A stretch of DNA of 64,000 bases from Laguncularia racemosa (lineage: Eukaryota; Streptophyta; Magnoliopsida; Myrtales; Combretaceae): NCBI GenBank assembly GCA_037954665.1, contig JBBMOL010000046.1, forward strand, positions 3,518,501 to 3,582,500, given 5' to 3'. This document shows, piece after piece, positions 44,986 to 56,520 of this stretch. The position numbers and the translations under genes were made by a program. The stretch's first letter is position 1. Every line of letters begins with the position of its first letter. The notes beneath the pieces were generated by a model. That model did not search any database and had not been told where the DNA came from. It saw only the letters and a list, made by a program, of their open reading frames with translations.

Positions 44986-45410
44986 AACATCTTAGCCAAT
45001 TGATAAAGATTTTTTGATACCCAAACATCTTCAATTATGGGAGGACTTTGGTTAGGAGGTAAAATGTAGCTAGTTAAAATAAAATTTAAGCTTTAAGCCT
45101 AGTAATAACATGAGTTTAACTCTTTGTACTGAAATGACGGGGTCTATAGAATCAAGTTATGTATGTGGGATGACTAAGGGAGATTTAGCATTATAGGTTT
45201 AGAATAGGTCATCTGATTGATCCATTTGCTTTCAACCTTCCCCAAGGAAATTCTTGTACTTAGAGAAGCTCTTTACTAGCTTAGATTCAATGGCAACATC
45301 CTAGCCTCTTGATAAATATCTTTTGATACCTAAACATCTTTGATTGTGGAAGGATTTTAGTCACACCGCAAAATGTAAGGGATTAAAAATGAAATTTAGG
45401 CTTGAAGACT
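44986..45410. repeat. Diverged direct repeat, 309-bp offset
   Basis: 44,986-45,102 and 45,295-45,410 align along their length (AACATC(T/C)TAGCC, TGATACC(C/T)AAACATCTT, AAAATGTA). Just downstream are a TATA-like CTATAAATAC (about 45,467) and a primer-site-like TGTTATCAGACC (45,527-45,538, two mismatches from the tRNA-Met complement), so this may be the U3 of a decayed copia LTR. Confidence 0.5.
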
Positions 45411-45987
45411 CATCTCAACCTTTGACAATCCACACAATTTGATGGACGTTGTTAATGGTATAATCTATAAATACTCAGGAGCTCCCCTACATTTCATATA
45501 ACTTAGAGATTAGATAAACACTATCATGTTATCAGACCGCCATCTTAAAAGATTAATAAGGTATAAAATGAAGAATGCATTGTGCTCTCATTAAGATTTG
45601 TGAGGTTGATACTCTATAACTCCTCCACTTATCACTTACGCATTCTAACTTCTTGAAATTGCTTGCTCTTCCTTCTTGTCTCTTTCTCTCCATGTCATTT
45701 ATGTGTCATTTCACATCAATCCTTTAGAAACTACTCATTATCACTACAATCGGATCCTCACAACTATAAGTTTAAACTTAGGAGTCATACCAATTAGATT
45801 ATATTGAGGGCTTTTCCATTGAATTATTGTAAAAAGACCATTATTTACACTATCATTGGTCTTTTTTTCCTTTTTATATATTATTCTCTCATCAACCTTT
45901 TGTTCTTTGCAGTCCAAAAGTCTAAAATAATAATACATAAACTCAAATATTGTGGAAATGAAATTGAATTGAATGATGCTAGAAATA

Positions 45988-47912
45988 TGTTGTAATATAA
46001 AGTATAAATATATATATATTGATATATATAATAAAAATACTAGATAAAGTAATAATATAACACAATATAAAACTAAGGGCAATTTCATAAATAAGGTTAA
46101 GATACAAGGGTAGTTTCATCTTTTCCTAATTGGATTATAAAAACTACACTAACCTAGGGTTTTCCTCTTTTCCTCATTTGTACATCTACTAACTAGAAAC
46201 CTAAAGAGAGAGAGATAGGGCCCCTACTAAGAATTAAAGCAACTTAGAGTGAATCCAATAGGTAAACGTGTGAATCATTTATATATTTAGATATGATGTT
46301 GAATGTAGGATCTGAAATGTCATTATCCTTGTAAAAATAGGAATCTGGTCAAAGAATGGTTTGGAACAATCGAGGGATCAGCCGAATCAGGAGCTCCAAT
46401 TGTAATCCGAGTCAAGTGAGTATTTTAGAACCAAAATTTCAATAGAATTAGCATGTATAATGATTTATTAGGTTTAAAATAATAGAAATTAGGCTTAAGA
46501 ATGAAATTGAAGAAGAAAAATTAGGGTTCATGATGAATGGGAATGTACACGGTCAAGTATACGGTCGTGTACTTGGGTGTGTTGAAGTCAAAATTGTTAC
46601 AGTAAGGTACAAGGTCACAAGTACAGCCATGTACTTAGGCGTGTTGAAGTAGGAGTGTACACAACTATAAGCATGACTGTATATATGAGCATGTTGAATT
46701 AGAAATTTTATACAATGATACATGGCCTCTAGCATGACCATGCTCTAAGCCATGCTTCCTTACAAGGTTCTTCTCTTAATCGTGTAACATAAGAATATGT
46801 TCTATTTTATTCTAATTTATTTTATTGTTATTCCAAAGTGAAAATTTAAACATGAAGATGCCTCAAGGAAGGGAATTATAAAACTAAAATACAAAGTAAA
46901 TTAAGTAAACCTAGATTACTTGTAGGATCAAACTAAGGATAGTTTCTTGTAATTGAATAAGGTTACCTACTTCAGTTAGAGATGAGTAGGACTATAATAG
47001 GAACATCTTTAAAGGCACTTGTTTACTTTGTTTGCTGTATGTGATTGCTAGGTAGTTATTTAATGAATTGTATGTGAGATAATTAATTGTAAAATGTTAT
47101 ATGAATTGAATCATATATGTTGCTTGTGCTTGGCTTGATTTAAGGGCTTATTGTAGCAGTTCCCTAAGGGGGCACCTTAATGATTGGTATGCCGCGTTGT
47201 CCTTAATGGAGCTTTGTATCAAAATGATTTGAGATAGATTAGGGTTAAACAAGCCATGTAGTGGCGGTTCCTATTAGAACTATATCTATGTATAAATACT
47301 GTATGTGCACCGGGGTCATGAGTATCCCTAGATTATATGTTGGTTAATGATGATATTTATAGAACTTGATGAATGGATATATTATAGGTATTGCTACATA
47401 AATGCTTGTGAAAATGATATTATGTGGCATGCACATGTGGGTGTGGTATTCATATACTGAGCATATGCTTACCCTTACTTTCTATTTTTTTTTTAGTTGC
47501 AAGTAAGAATGATGAGCACATCGGATATAATGAATATGGGAATTTAGTGAGACATTACATAGATGAGTATAGAAATGAGCACTGTTACTGTATAGAGGAT
47601 GAGTGATGGAAATTCTAAAGAATTGTGATTTGAATTTTAGTAGTTAAATTGGAAATAAGGAGCTGTTAGTAGACCCCTAGTTATAGTAAATATTATATAA
47701 GAATAGATGTTTATTTTAGGATTGTATAAAATAATGAGGATTTGAATGACTCACTTGGGAGTCATTTATTGTAAGTTATTGAGATTACATTTTTATGAAT
47801 GTTAATGGAGATGAACGAGTTTTAAAGTGTTATAGAGTTTTAGAGTTTTAGTATGTTGTTATATAATAGTAACATATAGGGGTTATGATATTCCAGAATC
47901 TAGGGCGTTACA
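45988..47912 (+). repeat. Probable solo LTR of a gypsy (Tekay/Del-like) element
   Basis: Proposed borders TGTTGTAATATAAAG and ...TCTAGGGCGTTACA. A TATA box at about 46,136 (ATTATAAAAACT) is followed by a CCTAGGGTTTTCCTC leader, and AGTTGCAAGTAAGAATGATG near 47,497 resembles the downstream part of Del-type LTRs. No primer site or coding region is seen on either side and the 5-bp flanks (AAATA and ATGCC) do not match, so borders are approximate. Confidence 0.55.
46547..46746 (+). repeat. Degenerate tandem array, about 60-bp unit, palindrome-bearing
   Basis: Three to four units of the form (C)ACGGTC...GTGTACTTGGGTGTGTTGAA followed by a spacer. The TACACGGTC/GGTCGTGTAC words recall the 66-bp array of the copia leader at 21,879-22,140. 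It sits downstream of the putative LTR promoter. Confidence 0.65.
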
Positions 47913-48510
47913 ATGCCATGCCATGCCTTGTTTGAATGTAATGGAAGAGGTTTCAAAAGATTTTTGCTTCTTCATTAAATTTGGTTGAGTTAATATTTGT
48001 TGCAAGTGGTAACTACAACGTTAGAGAGAGAGAGAGATGAGATGAATAATGAATTTAAAAAGATAAAGTTGAATTATGGAAAAATAAATAAATAAATATG
48101 GAGACGGAAGAGAGTAAATGGATACGTAGTTTACAGTGATATTTGAATGATGGATTCAATGAATTCTATGATACTAAATATTATTAATAAGTTTAGGACA
48201 TTTAAAAGAAATTTATGGTTAAAAACACACTTATCTTAAATAATATAGATAATTTTAGTTTTTTTTTTTATAAATTGAAAAATCAAATACTAATAAATAT
48301 ATGCTTTTTATGATGAAATCGATATATATATATTAAATTTTAAGCCTATAACAAATATTCAAAGATCAAAGTTTGCAATAAGAAAAAAGCTGTGATATCA
48401 TTGAATATCATGGGACAAGGCAAGCTTGGAGTCCTTAAATTTCTTATATTTAATAACTAATTTGGCCGAAAAAAAAAATAATAATAGCTTACTACCTGAA
48501 ATCTGTAGCA
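47913..48510. other. Spacer upstream of the PPR gene
   Basis: AT-rich, no gene. Contains a short GA-rich tract (about 48,024-48,040). A TATA-like TTTTATAAAT at about 48,512 is the nearest promoter candidate for the PPR gene. Confidence 0.5.
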
Positions 48511-48520
48511 ACTTTTATAA

Positions 48521-48625
48521 ATGGCGCAAGCATGCACGAGTTCTGCTGCTACTGCATGGTGGACAGGGCAGACGACAAGACGGAATTCGACTGTTTCTAA
48601 GCCGCCATCAAATACAACGAAATGA
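48521..48625 (+). promoter_or_regulatory. Possible upstream ORF of the PPR gene (34 codons)
   Basis: ATG 48,521 opens a 34-codon frame that ends at TGA 48,623-48,625, three bases before the PPR start codon at 48,629; another ATG at 48,622 overlaps it out of frame. If the transcript starts upstream of 48,521 these could reduce translation of the main frame. The only TATA-like word lies just before the uORF start, which would instead place transcription start inside it, so the uORF may not be transcribed whole. Confidence 0.35.
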
Positions 48626-48628
48626 ACC

Positions 48629-50811
48629 ATGAAGCCAAAGCCATCGCACAAAATCTCACTACTTGTACCACCAATCATCTCTACTGCTACTGCAACTCCA
48701 ATTACCATAAGAACCTCCACCACCTACACCAACACCAACCTCTCGACATGGTTCTTCAACTACGTAGACAAATCCCACGTCTTTTCGTGGAACTCAATCG
48801 TCTCCGAGTTGGCGCGTGCTGGCGACTCTCTGGAAGCTCTTCGTGCATTTGCTTCCATGCGAAAACTCTCTCTCAAACCCAACAGGTCATCATTCCCTTG
48901 TACCTTGAAATCATGCACGGATTTGCTCGACCTTAGGTCCGGAAGACAGGCCCACCAGCAAGCGTTGGTGTTTGGTTACGTATATGATGTATTCGTTTCT
49001 TCAGCGTTGGTTAATATGTACTCGAAATGTGGGGTCTTAGGTGATGCAAGGAAGTTGTTCGATGAAATGCCCAACAGAAATGTAGTTAGTTGGACGTCAA
49101 TGATTGTTGGGTATATCGAAAATGGCGATTCCCTTGAAGGGTTAAGGGTTTTTAAGAAGTTTTTAATTGAGGAGAGAGAGAGAAACCTCGTAAGTGGTGA
49201 TGGGTTTGTGGAGGGGATGCATTTTGTTGACTCTATGGTGATGGGTTCGGTATTGCTAGCCTGTTCAGTTGTTTCTGATGAGAAGGTGACTCAAGGGGTT
49301 CATGGGTTTGTGGTGAAAAGAGGGTTTGAAGAAGCTGTTGGAGTAGGGAATAAGTTGATGGACGTGTATGCAAAGTTTGGAAAGGTGGGGATGTCGAGGA
49401 AAGTGTTTGATAACATGGAAGAGAGGGATTCAATTTCGTGGAATTCAATGATTTCAGCTTATGTGCAAAATGGACACGCTGCCGAGGCTCTGGGACTTTT
49501 CATCGACATGGTGAATTGTGGTAGTGTTAGACATGATGCCGTGACGCTTTCCACTGTGTCATTGGCATGTGCGCACTTGGGAGCTCTCTTTGCAGGGAAA
49601 TCCCTACATGGTCAGGTATTGAGTCAAAGTCCTCTGATGATAATAAATATTGGTAAAATCCTTGGTCATTTTAGTAACATTCTCATGCTTATTATAGTAT
49701 TTGACATTTGAAAGGTAGATAAATCATGTGTTTATTCCTCATTTTGGCACCAATTCTTGAAATGTAGGTTATAAAGATGAACTTGGAGGAAGATGTCTAT
49801 GTTGGCACCTCTGTTGTTGACATGTATTGCAAATGTGGTAGAGTTGAATTGGCTAGAAAAGCATTTAATCGTGTGAAGGATAAAAATGTTAAGTCATGGA
49901 CTGCAATGGTTGCAGGTTATGGGATGCATGGCCGTGGTAGAGAAGCTTTAGGAATTCTCCATGAGATGATAAAGTCTGGAGTAAAACCCAACTATATAAC
50001 CTTTGTGTCTGTATTGGCAGCTTGCAGCCATGCTGGTTTAGTAGATGAAGGATGGCACTGGTTTAACACAATGTGCAGCAATTATAATATAGAGCCTGGT
50101 GTTGAGCATTATGGTTGCATTGTAGACCTCCTTGGTCGTGGTGGATATCTCAGGAAAGCTTATGAATTGATCAGAGGAATGAAGGTGAAGCCTGATTTTG
50201 TTATCTGGAGCTCTCTTCTTGGGGCTTGTAAGATCCACAAGAATGTAGAACTGGGAGAAATTTCTGCAAGGAAATTATTTGAGTTAGATCCAAATAATTG
50301 CGGATATTATGTATTACTCTGCAGCATATATGCTGATGCTGGAAGATGGGAAGATGTTGAGAGAACAAGAGCAATTATGAAAAAACGTGGATTGGTTAAA
50401 ACACCTGGGTTTAGTTTGGTTGAACTGAGAGGTAGAGTTCACATGTTCTTAGTAGGAGATAGAGAACATCCTCAACATGAGAAGATATATGGATATCTCG
50501 AAGAAATGTCTATGAAGCTGCAAGAAGTTGGTTATGTACCGAACATGACCTCTGTTTCTCATGATGTAGAGTGCGAAGAGAAAGAAATGATACTAAAAAT
50601 TCATAGTGAGAAATTAGCTGTTGCTTTTACTGCCATGTATACAGCTCCAGGTACAGCCATTCGTGTGATCAAGAATCTGAGAGTCTGTACAGACTGTCAT
50701 ACTTTCATCAAACTTACATCCAAAGTTATTAATCGTGAAATTGTTGTCAGAGATCCAAAGCGCTTCCACCATTTTAAGGATGGGTTCTGTTCATGTGGAG
50801 ATTACTGGTGA
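48629..50811 (+). CDS. PLS-DYW pentatricopeptide-repeat protein (organelle RNA editing factor)
   Basis: Two exons, 48,629-49,615 and 49,768-50,811, give 676 codons with no stop; the 152-bp intron has GT...AG ends, is AT-rich and falls between codons. N-terminus (residues 1-45) is rich in S, T and basic residues, as in mitochondrial or plastid targeting peptides. Then follow PPR motifs of the P/L/S type (for example VFSWNSIVSELARAGDSLEA, VSWTSMIVGYIENGDS, KSWTAMVAGYGMHGRGREAL), E/E+ motifs and a full DYW cytidine-deaminase-like domain: HSE at 608-610, CTDCH at 636-640, CSCGDYW at the end (670-676). All zinc-binding and catalytic positions are present. Such proteins bind a specific organelle transcript and direct C-to-U editing. 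From memory it most resembles Arabidopsis At3g26782; the edited site cannot be deduced here. It is the only clearly intact gene in the window. Confidence 0.95.
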
Positions 50812-51402
50812 TGCATGACAGGAAATTAAATCTCCCAATTCACTAAGTTAATGGAATCGATTTCAACTTTTGGCATGAGTGTACAGAAACTTGTGCCTGA
50901 CCAGCCCATGTCATTTGCTAGCTATTGAGTTGGAGCACAATATTTTTATGCCCATTTACTGCATTTAATAAGGAGACAAATGGTGCAGTAAATAAAGGAA
51001 ATCTTTTCTGAGGCTTCTATGTTGCCACTAGTGTATTATCTTTATTTCCTTTAGCTGCAATTGGCTGTATGCTAGGAAATAATTATACTTCTCGTTATCC
51101 AGATTTTATATGATGAAGTGAATTTCATATTGAAAAGCATGCTGCACAATTTATGGCCTTTGTGGGCATTTAGCAAAAGTGTGGTGGTCACCTCTTCAGA
51201 TCATATTGGAAATCATACACTGGCACAAGCTGCCACTCTGTTATATTGATCGTGTATGTAAATATGAAATACATGGTGGGCAAAAGCGAAGTGGAACCAA
51301 TGCTCTTGGTTAGATTGAATGTTTAGTTATCATTAAGTTCATCAAGTTATAAGAAGAGACTGGATGGCCCTCTCAATCTCATGGTGAGCTGGTGACTCCT
51401 CC

Positions 51403-51933
51403 ATGACGGTTGCCATTATGGGAAGCTCTGCACTTCTGGCAGAGACAGTGAAGGTTAGTTAGGCTGTTTGATTTGATGTATGAGCTTCCTTGTCCAACCT
51501 TTTATTATCTTCCATCTTTTTATTTCCGTGATTCAGACTGCAGAAATCATGCAGTTCTCTGCACAGATGCGTTCCATGTACATGTCTTTGCAGCTTGTAT
51601 TCTACTTCAGCATCATAACTGCAGATATGATCCTTGAAGGTTTCTGATGCTCCTTGCTAACTTGGCTTGCTATCTTCTGGGTTCTGTGCAGTGATGGCCG
51701 GATATAACAAATACTTGGGAGTCATGGAGAGGTAATGATTTTCAGTTAAGCTGGTCACTAAGCTTTGTTAAGGATTAGATCTGTTCTACCCTGAGTTCTG
51801 AAAACTATGATTTTTCACTTAATTATCTTTTTCTTCGGTCAGGAGAATCATCATATTCCTTTTGAAGAGCCGTCAAGCTTTTGAAGAGGAAATCACTAGT
51901 GGTAATGAGGACTCCTCCAGCTTCGAATTGTAA
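51403..51933 (+). CDS. Candidate small four-exon gene, 94 aa, unknown function
   Basis: Exons 51,403-51,453, 51,537-51,639, 51,692-51,731 and 51,843-51,933 join in frame (junction phases 0, 1 and 2) into ATG plus 93 codons and TAA. All introns are GT-AG with pyrimidine-rich acceptors (TTTATTTCCGTGATTCAG, TTCTGGGTTCTGTGCAG, CTTTTTCTTCGGTCAG). The protein has a hydrophobic segment in its middle (SLQLVFYFSIITADMIL), a basic stretch (MERRIIIFLLKSRQ) and an acidic, serine-rich tail. An AATAAA lies 44 bp past the stop (51,977). I recognise no family. It could also be a spliced 3' untranslated region of the PPR gene or a relic of a larger gene, since an in-frame stop precedes the ATG. Confidence 0.4.
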
Positions 51934-51976
51934 GATTAGTTTGATATCCAGCCATGTGTGAGTTTATTAGTCTTGA

Positions 51977-51982
51977 ATAAAA
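51977..51982 (+). terminator. Polyadenylation signal AATAAA
   Basis: AATAAAATAAAAG after the candidate small gene (and 1.2 kb after the PPR stop). Plausible 3' end of the transcription unit near 52,000. Confidence 0.4.
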
Positions 51983-51999
51983 TAAAAGAAAGGAAATGT

Positions 52000-54060
52000 G
52001 TAAAGAAAGCAGCAGAGATGGAAAATGAAGTGGATAGAGTAAGTTGTAGAAATGTTCACATTTTTATTAACTTTCAGGCAATTTAACGTAATGTATCATT
52101 TTGCATATTTTAATGGGCTTCGTTATTGGGTATCACAGAGGCCGAAGAAGATATATATATATATATACTTTTTCCATGATTGAGTATTCTTTATGCAAAA
52201 GTAAGTGCATTAAAAATTTTCTTTTTCTTTTTCTTTTTTTTTTTCTTTTTTTTTTTTAAATGCATGGTGGCACCTATTTTCTTATTTTGAATTCTTGCAT
52301 GTAAGATGGTATATCTGTCGATAAATAATGTATACATCAATTTAACAAAATCATGTCGTTTGCAAAAACTAAGATTTAATACAAAGATGTGGTGGTTAAA
52401 GGTTAAGATTTTGATGTGCATACGTTGTTTTGCTAGTTCAGTGTATCATGTCATCGCACACTGCCATAAGCTCCGGACATCGAAGTACATTGTTAAGAAT
52501 GTTCCAATCGAAAACAGTAGGAAGTGCAAAAGTGATGCATGATGGAGGGAGAATGTGCAACCAAAAAGTTTTTTTTTTTTTTTTTTAATTTTTTGGTCTA
52601 GGCTGATAAGAATTAATACATTATCCATTGCGACCCCCGGAACAACTCTGTTGAGGTTATCATCAGATACGTAGTCTGAAAAATTAATAAAAAGGTTTCG
52701 GCTGTTCTGTCTGCTGAGATAATTTAACTTGAAAACATAAAAAAGAAATCTCAATATTCCAACTATTGATACCCATAGTCATAGTTGAATCATAGCGGTC
52801 CGACTTCCATACGTTAAATCATAGTCTAACAGTCCTTTAAGTAATTTATTAATATACATATTTAGGCAATTCGCAAAATACCAACCTTGACAACCAAAGT
52901 TGAAAAAAACTTAAATTCCACTTTTTAGATGTGGTAGAACATACTCACTACTTACTACACATATATGATGGTACACTTTTCGTCTAAGAAACATAAGATG
53001 TAAGGGATAAGTTTGTTTTCTATTGTTGAAACTTCTAACATCTTATGCTGAGTTCACTTCTTGCATTGTGCCATCAAGATTCATTGATCTACATCAACTA
53101 TAGTTCCTTTATATCAATGTTCCACTTGGTCGTTGCAGTGACACTCATGCTTAATCTAACCATATTATTCAAGGAATCTAAGGACATCACCCCCTCAAGA
53201 TATGTAGGATTTCATTTACACGGAGTATCACGGTTTCTATTTTTTATATAATTGCTTAGGTTGTTTCTTATATAGGGGTTTGCTATTGAGGATCTATCAC
53301 ATGTGTTATTCGTGTGTAGGTAGATCTTGAAGATTACTTGATTTGATGATATGTGTATAAATGTGGTAGAAATAGGCAAACTTGATATCGCATATAAATG
53401 TGCATGATAATATATTTGATTCTATGTTCTTGATTTGTTTTCACAAAGTGGTGGTTTGATCTTCTATGAAGGCATTTTGATATAGCTTTTGCACTTGTTT
53501 GAAATCTTTTTGTCTCAAATGTATTGAAAATGAGGACTTTTATTTCCTATTTGTAGATTGCGGAGGCTAATTTCGACCATTGGATGGCATCAAGATGAAT
53601 GATTAAGATTGAGCACTATGAATGTCTATTGGATTGATCTTGATAGTCTAATAGTTAGAACTTTTTCCTTCCTTTTTTTTTTTTAAAATAAAAAGATTTA
53701 AAGCTCTTATGAAGGTGGCTTGGACATGAGATTATATAAGCCCAAAAGCTAATAATAGACAAAAGAAGGTCCATATCCTTTATAAGCTTGTTTATGTTTT
53801 CTAAAGGCCTATTAACTCTAAACAAAGCACAAATGAGCTCCAAAAAACCTTTTTTGAGCTTATTTTCATGTGTAAAATAACCAAGTAAGGTTAAGAGTGG
53901 AAAAATTAGTCCAACAATCCCTATTTTGAACCTATCAAGGCAAATCTCTCTATAACATCCTTGATTAGACTTGGTTTCCTAAACCTTGTCACTAGCTTAT
54001 AAAATTGGTCTATGGCATGAAATTGGACTAAAAACTCAATTATTGAAATGACTTTCTAGG
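52000..54060. other. Intergenic, nothing recognised
   Basis: AT-rich with T-rich tracts at 52,214-52,258 and 52,567-52,587 and an (AT)n tract at 52,147-52,167. Short frames here are low-complexity or chance. No gene or element assigned. Confidence 0.5.
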
Positions 54061-54069
54061 CTATATGCA

Positions 54070-54325
54070 TGCTTGTGTAGACTTTCACAACTTGAATAGG
54101 GCCTGCCCTTAGGATGATCTCCTACTCCTAAACATTGACATCTTAATTGAGGTGATGACTGGACATGCACTCTTTTCATTCACAGATGGGTTTAGCGGAT
54201 ACAACTAGATAAAAATGGTACTAAGAGATGCTGAGTGCACAACCTTTTAGATAGCATTTGAAAACTTTTACTACACATTGATGCCATTTGACTTAAAGAA
54301 TGTAAAAGCAATAATAGATTTTTTG
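54070..54325 (+). pseudogene. Gypsy reverse transcriptase scrap (Athila/Tat-type)
   Basis: One frame reads CVDFHNLNRACP-like, then HALFSFTDGFSGYN, IKMVLRDAECTTF and YYTLMPFDLKNVKA, which is the palm region of a Tat/Athila-type RT. Stops occur after ACP, GYN and TTF. Nothing else of the element is visible nearby. Confidence 0.75.
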
Positions 54326-54599
54326 ACTATACGATTTATGTATAAAAGGGTATAGTTACACATAAGTTCATTTTCTTTTCAATATTTGCTATATTATTGC
54401 TTGTTATGTGAGTTATTATTTCTGCTTATCTCTAATATTATGTTTTGATTTTGATATATGTTCATGAAACATCTATTTTTCCAAAATATAGCTATCTATT
54501 TTAATGATTATTTCAACCTTTATGCGATTGTACATGCTACAAGAAAGAATTTAGAGATAAGAGTGAACAATCTTAAATTTGTAGTTTTCACTTCTCTTA

Positions 54600-54642
54600 T
54601 TTATTATTATTATTATTGTTGTTGTTGTTGTTGTTGTTATTT
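54600..54642. repeat. Microsatellite (ATT)n(GTT)n
   Basis: Five ATT units run into about eight GTT units. Confidence 0.9.
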
Positions 54643-54744
54643 AAGTATCTCTTCATTTTAACATTAATGTCTCCTGTTTTAATTGCTAGGTCAAAAAATT
54701 AAGGAACCTCTATGAATAGCAGTTACTTTTTAAAGCACATAATT

Positions 54745-55625
54745 CACTACAACAAATTCGATATTAGATGATGTTTAATCAATATTGCTAAACATGAAAT
54801 AAACGTTGCAAAAAAGATTTTTCCATGTTTAATAACTGTTGCTAATATACGTCGCCAAAGGTCTATCGCAAAAAATATTTGCAATGTTTATGAAATAAGT
54901 GGCGCTAAAGGTAGAAACGTAGCTAAATGTGTTATATGGGGTGATGTTTAAATGTTACTAAAAATAGGTAATACAAGACGTGTAAATATAGTAAAACAAA
55001 AATTAAAAATTTAAAGGGCATAAAAAAGCAGGGTAAATGAGTAATATGGGCAATGTTTAAATGTAGTAAAAGACTAATATTAGCACCCTTTAGACGTAAG
55101 TAACAATTATGATAGACAACATTTAAATGTAGTAAAAGCATAATTAAAAAAATTATAGACACAAAAAGTGTAGTAAATAAGTACTATTGGCGACGTTTAA
55201 ACGTAGTAAAAGACTAACATTAGCAACGTTTATATATAATTAAAAGTTATTATATACGATGTTTAAACGTAGTGAAACCACAATTAAAAAAATTAATGGA
55301 CATAAAAAAGTGCGGTAGTTGAGTAGTATTGGCAACATTTCAATGTTGTAAAAGAGTAACATCAGCAATGTTTACACGTAATTAAAAGTTATTATATGTG
55401 ACGTTTAAACATAATAAACCGATAATAAAGATATTGCTGGCAAAAAATGGAGGTTAAACATATATTTGTGACGTTTAAACGTTGTAAAAGAGTAACATTA
55501 GCAATGTTTAGACTAAGTCAAAGGTAGTTATTGGTGACATTTAAACATTGTGAAATAGTATATTGGCAATGCTAAAACGTCACTATAAAGCCAAATTAGC
55601 AACGTTTAAACGTGGTAATTATAAT
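54745..55625. repeat. CACTA terminus and subterminal repeats
   Basis: From 54,760 to 55,620 the motif GCGACGTTTAAACGTAGTAAA and variants (GGCAATGTTTAAATGTAGTA, GCAACGTTTAAACGTGGTAA) recurs more than a dozen times at 40-70 bp spacing in one orientation with some inverted copies. In characterised En/Spm elements such repeats bind the TNPA-type protein. Confidence 0.85.
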
Positions 55626-55859
55626 AGGCATAAATTTTGACCTGCTTTCACAATCTTCATATGAGCTAACATACACCTGTTTAGTTTATATACAATTATA
55701 TATAACATGAACATTTCTTTCTCACATATTCGAATGAACCCCATAAACATGATGCTTTCACATCAACAAAACTTGGGAATAATATCCTTAACTAAACAAA
55801 TCCAAATAAGATGAAAAAAAGTCAAACTTCAATAGGTTTAACCTTAAACATTACATGAA

Positions 55860-56520
55860 CTCATCTAACATCCTATTTCTCGCACCAATCTTCATCATCA
55901 CTACTTTCATCATCTTCGCTATCAATTTTGTCTTCATTGCTTTCCGTATCATCACTATTAGATGAACTTAGTGAATGAATAAGGTTCTGTGTATTTTTTG
56001 TTCTTGTCACAAAATATACAAAATACTATCACATATTTATGATTATTTACCTAAAGTACTTGGAAAATTCCTAGATTCCCAGCAAGCCATGTAGCTACTT
56101 GAGAAAGCTCAAATAGCTGTAAGAAATTTACAAAGTAATGGAGTTTTCATCCTTAACATGTAAGCAAAATATCAATATTCTACAATATTTCCCTAAAGGA
56201 ATTACAACCATGTAAATTCTACAATATTTCAGAATATTGTCCCTTAACACCTATATGACAACACATATTGCACAACGACAACATTACTCATTACCCAACA
56301 CTCTTCGTAGAACATAGTACACCCACACACTACCCTTGTATTACACAACATACTCCTATATTGCACATAATGAAAAACTACAACACCACATACCAAAGGA
56401 GTTTGCCACATTAACACAACCACTATCCTATCAAAACCTACAACATTCCTACTCTATACATAGAAGCAATATGCATGCATTTACAACATAGCACATATAC
56501 TTTTATTTACAAAGTGCAAG
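55860..56520 (-). other. CACTA internal sequence between subterminal repeats and TNPA-like gene
   Basis: Includes a minus-strand acidic/serine stretch from about 55,870-55,970 (DSDDTESN..., DSESSDDED-like), perhaps the decayed C-terminus of the TNPA-like gene; otherwise ACA/CAACA-rich non-coding sequence. Confidence 0.4.

Noticed and set aside
45744..46088. 114-codon minus-strand ORF
   Set aside because: Very AT-rich with I/Y/F/L repeats from (TA)-rich sequence; overlaps the LTR border; no homology recognised.
45988..47912. Target duplication for the solo LTR
   Set aside because: Flanking 5-mers AAATA and ATGCC differ; a nearby ATGCT is 7 bp off the proposed border, so no duplication is claimed.
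48457..48936. ORFs of 88 and 104 codons overlapping the PPR start
   Set aside because: Antisense or out-of-frame shadows of the PPR N-terminal coding region.
52191..52421. 76-codon ORF with a lysine run
   Set aside because: The lysines come from a T-rich low-complexity tract; no other support.
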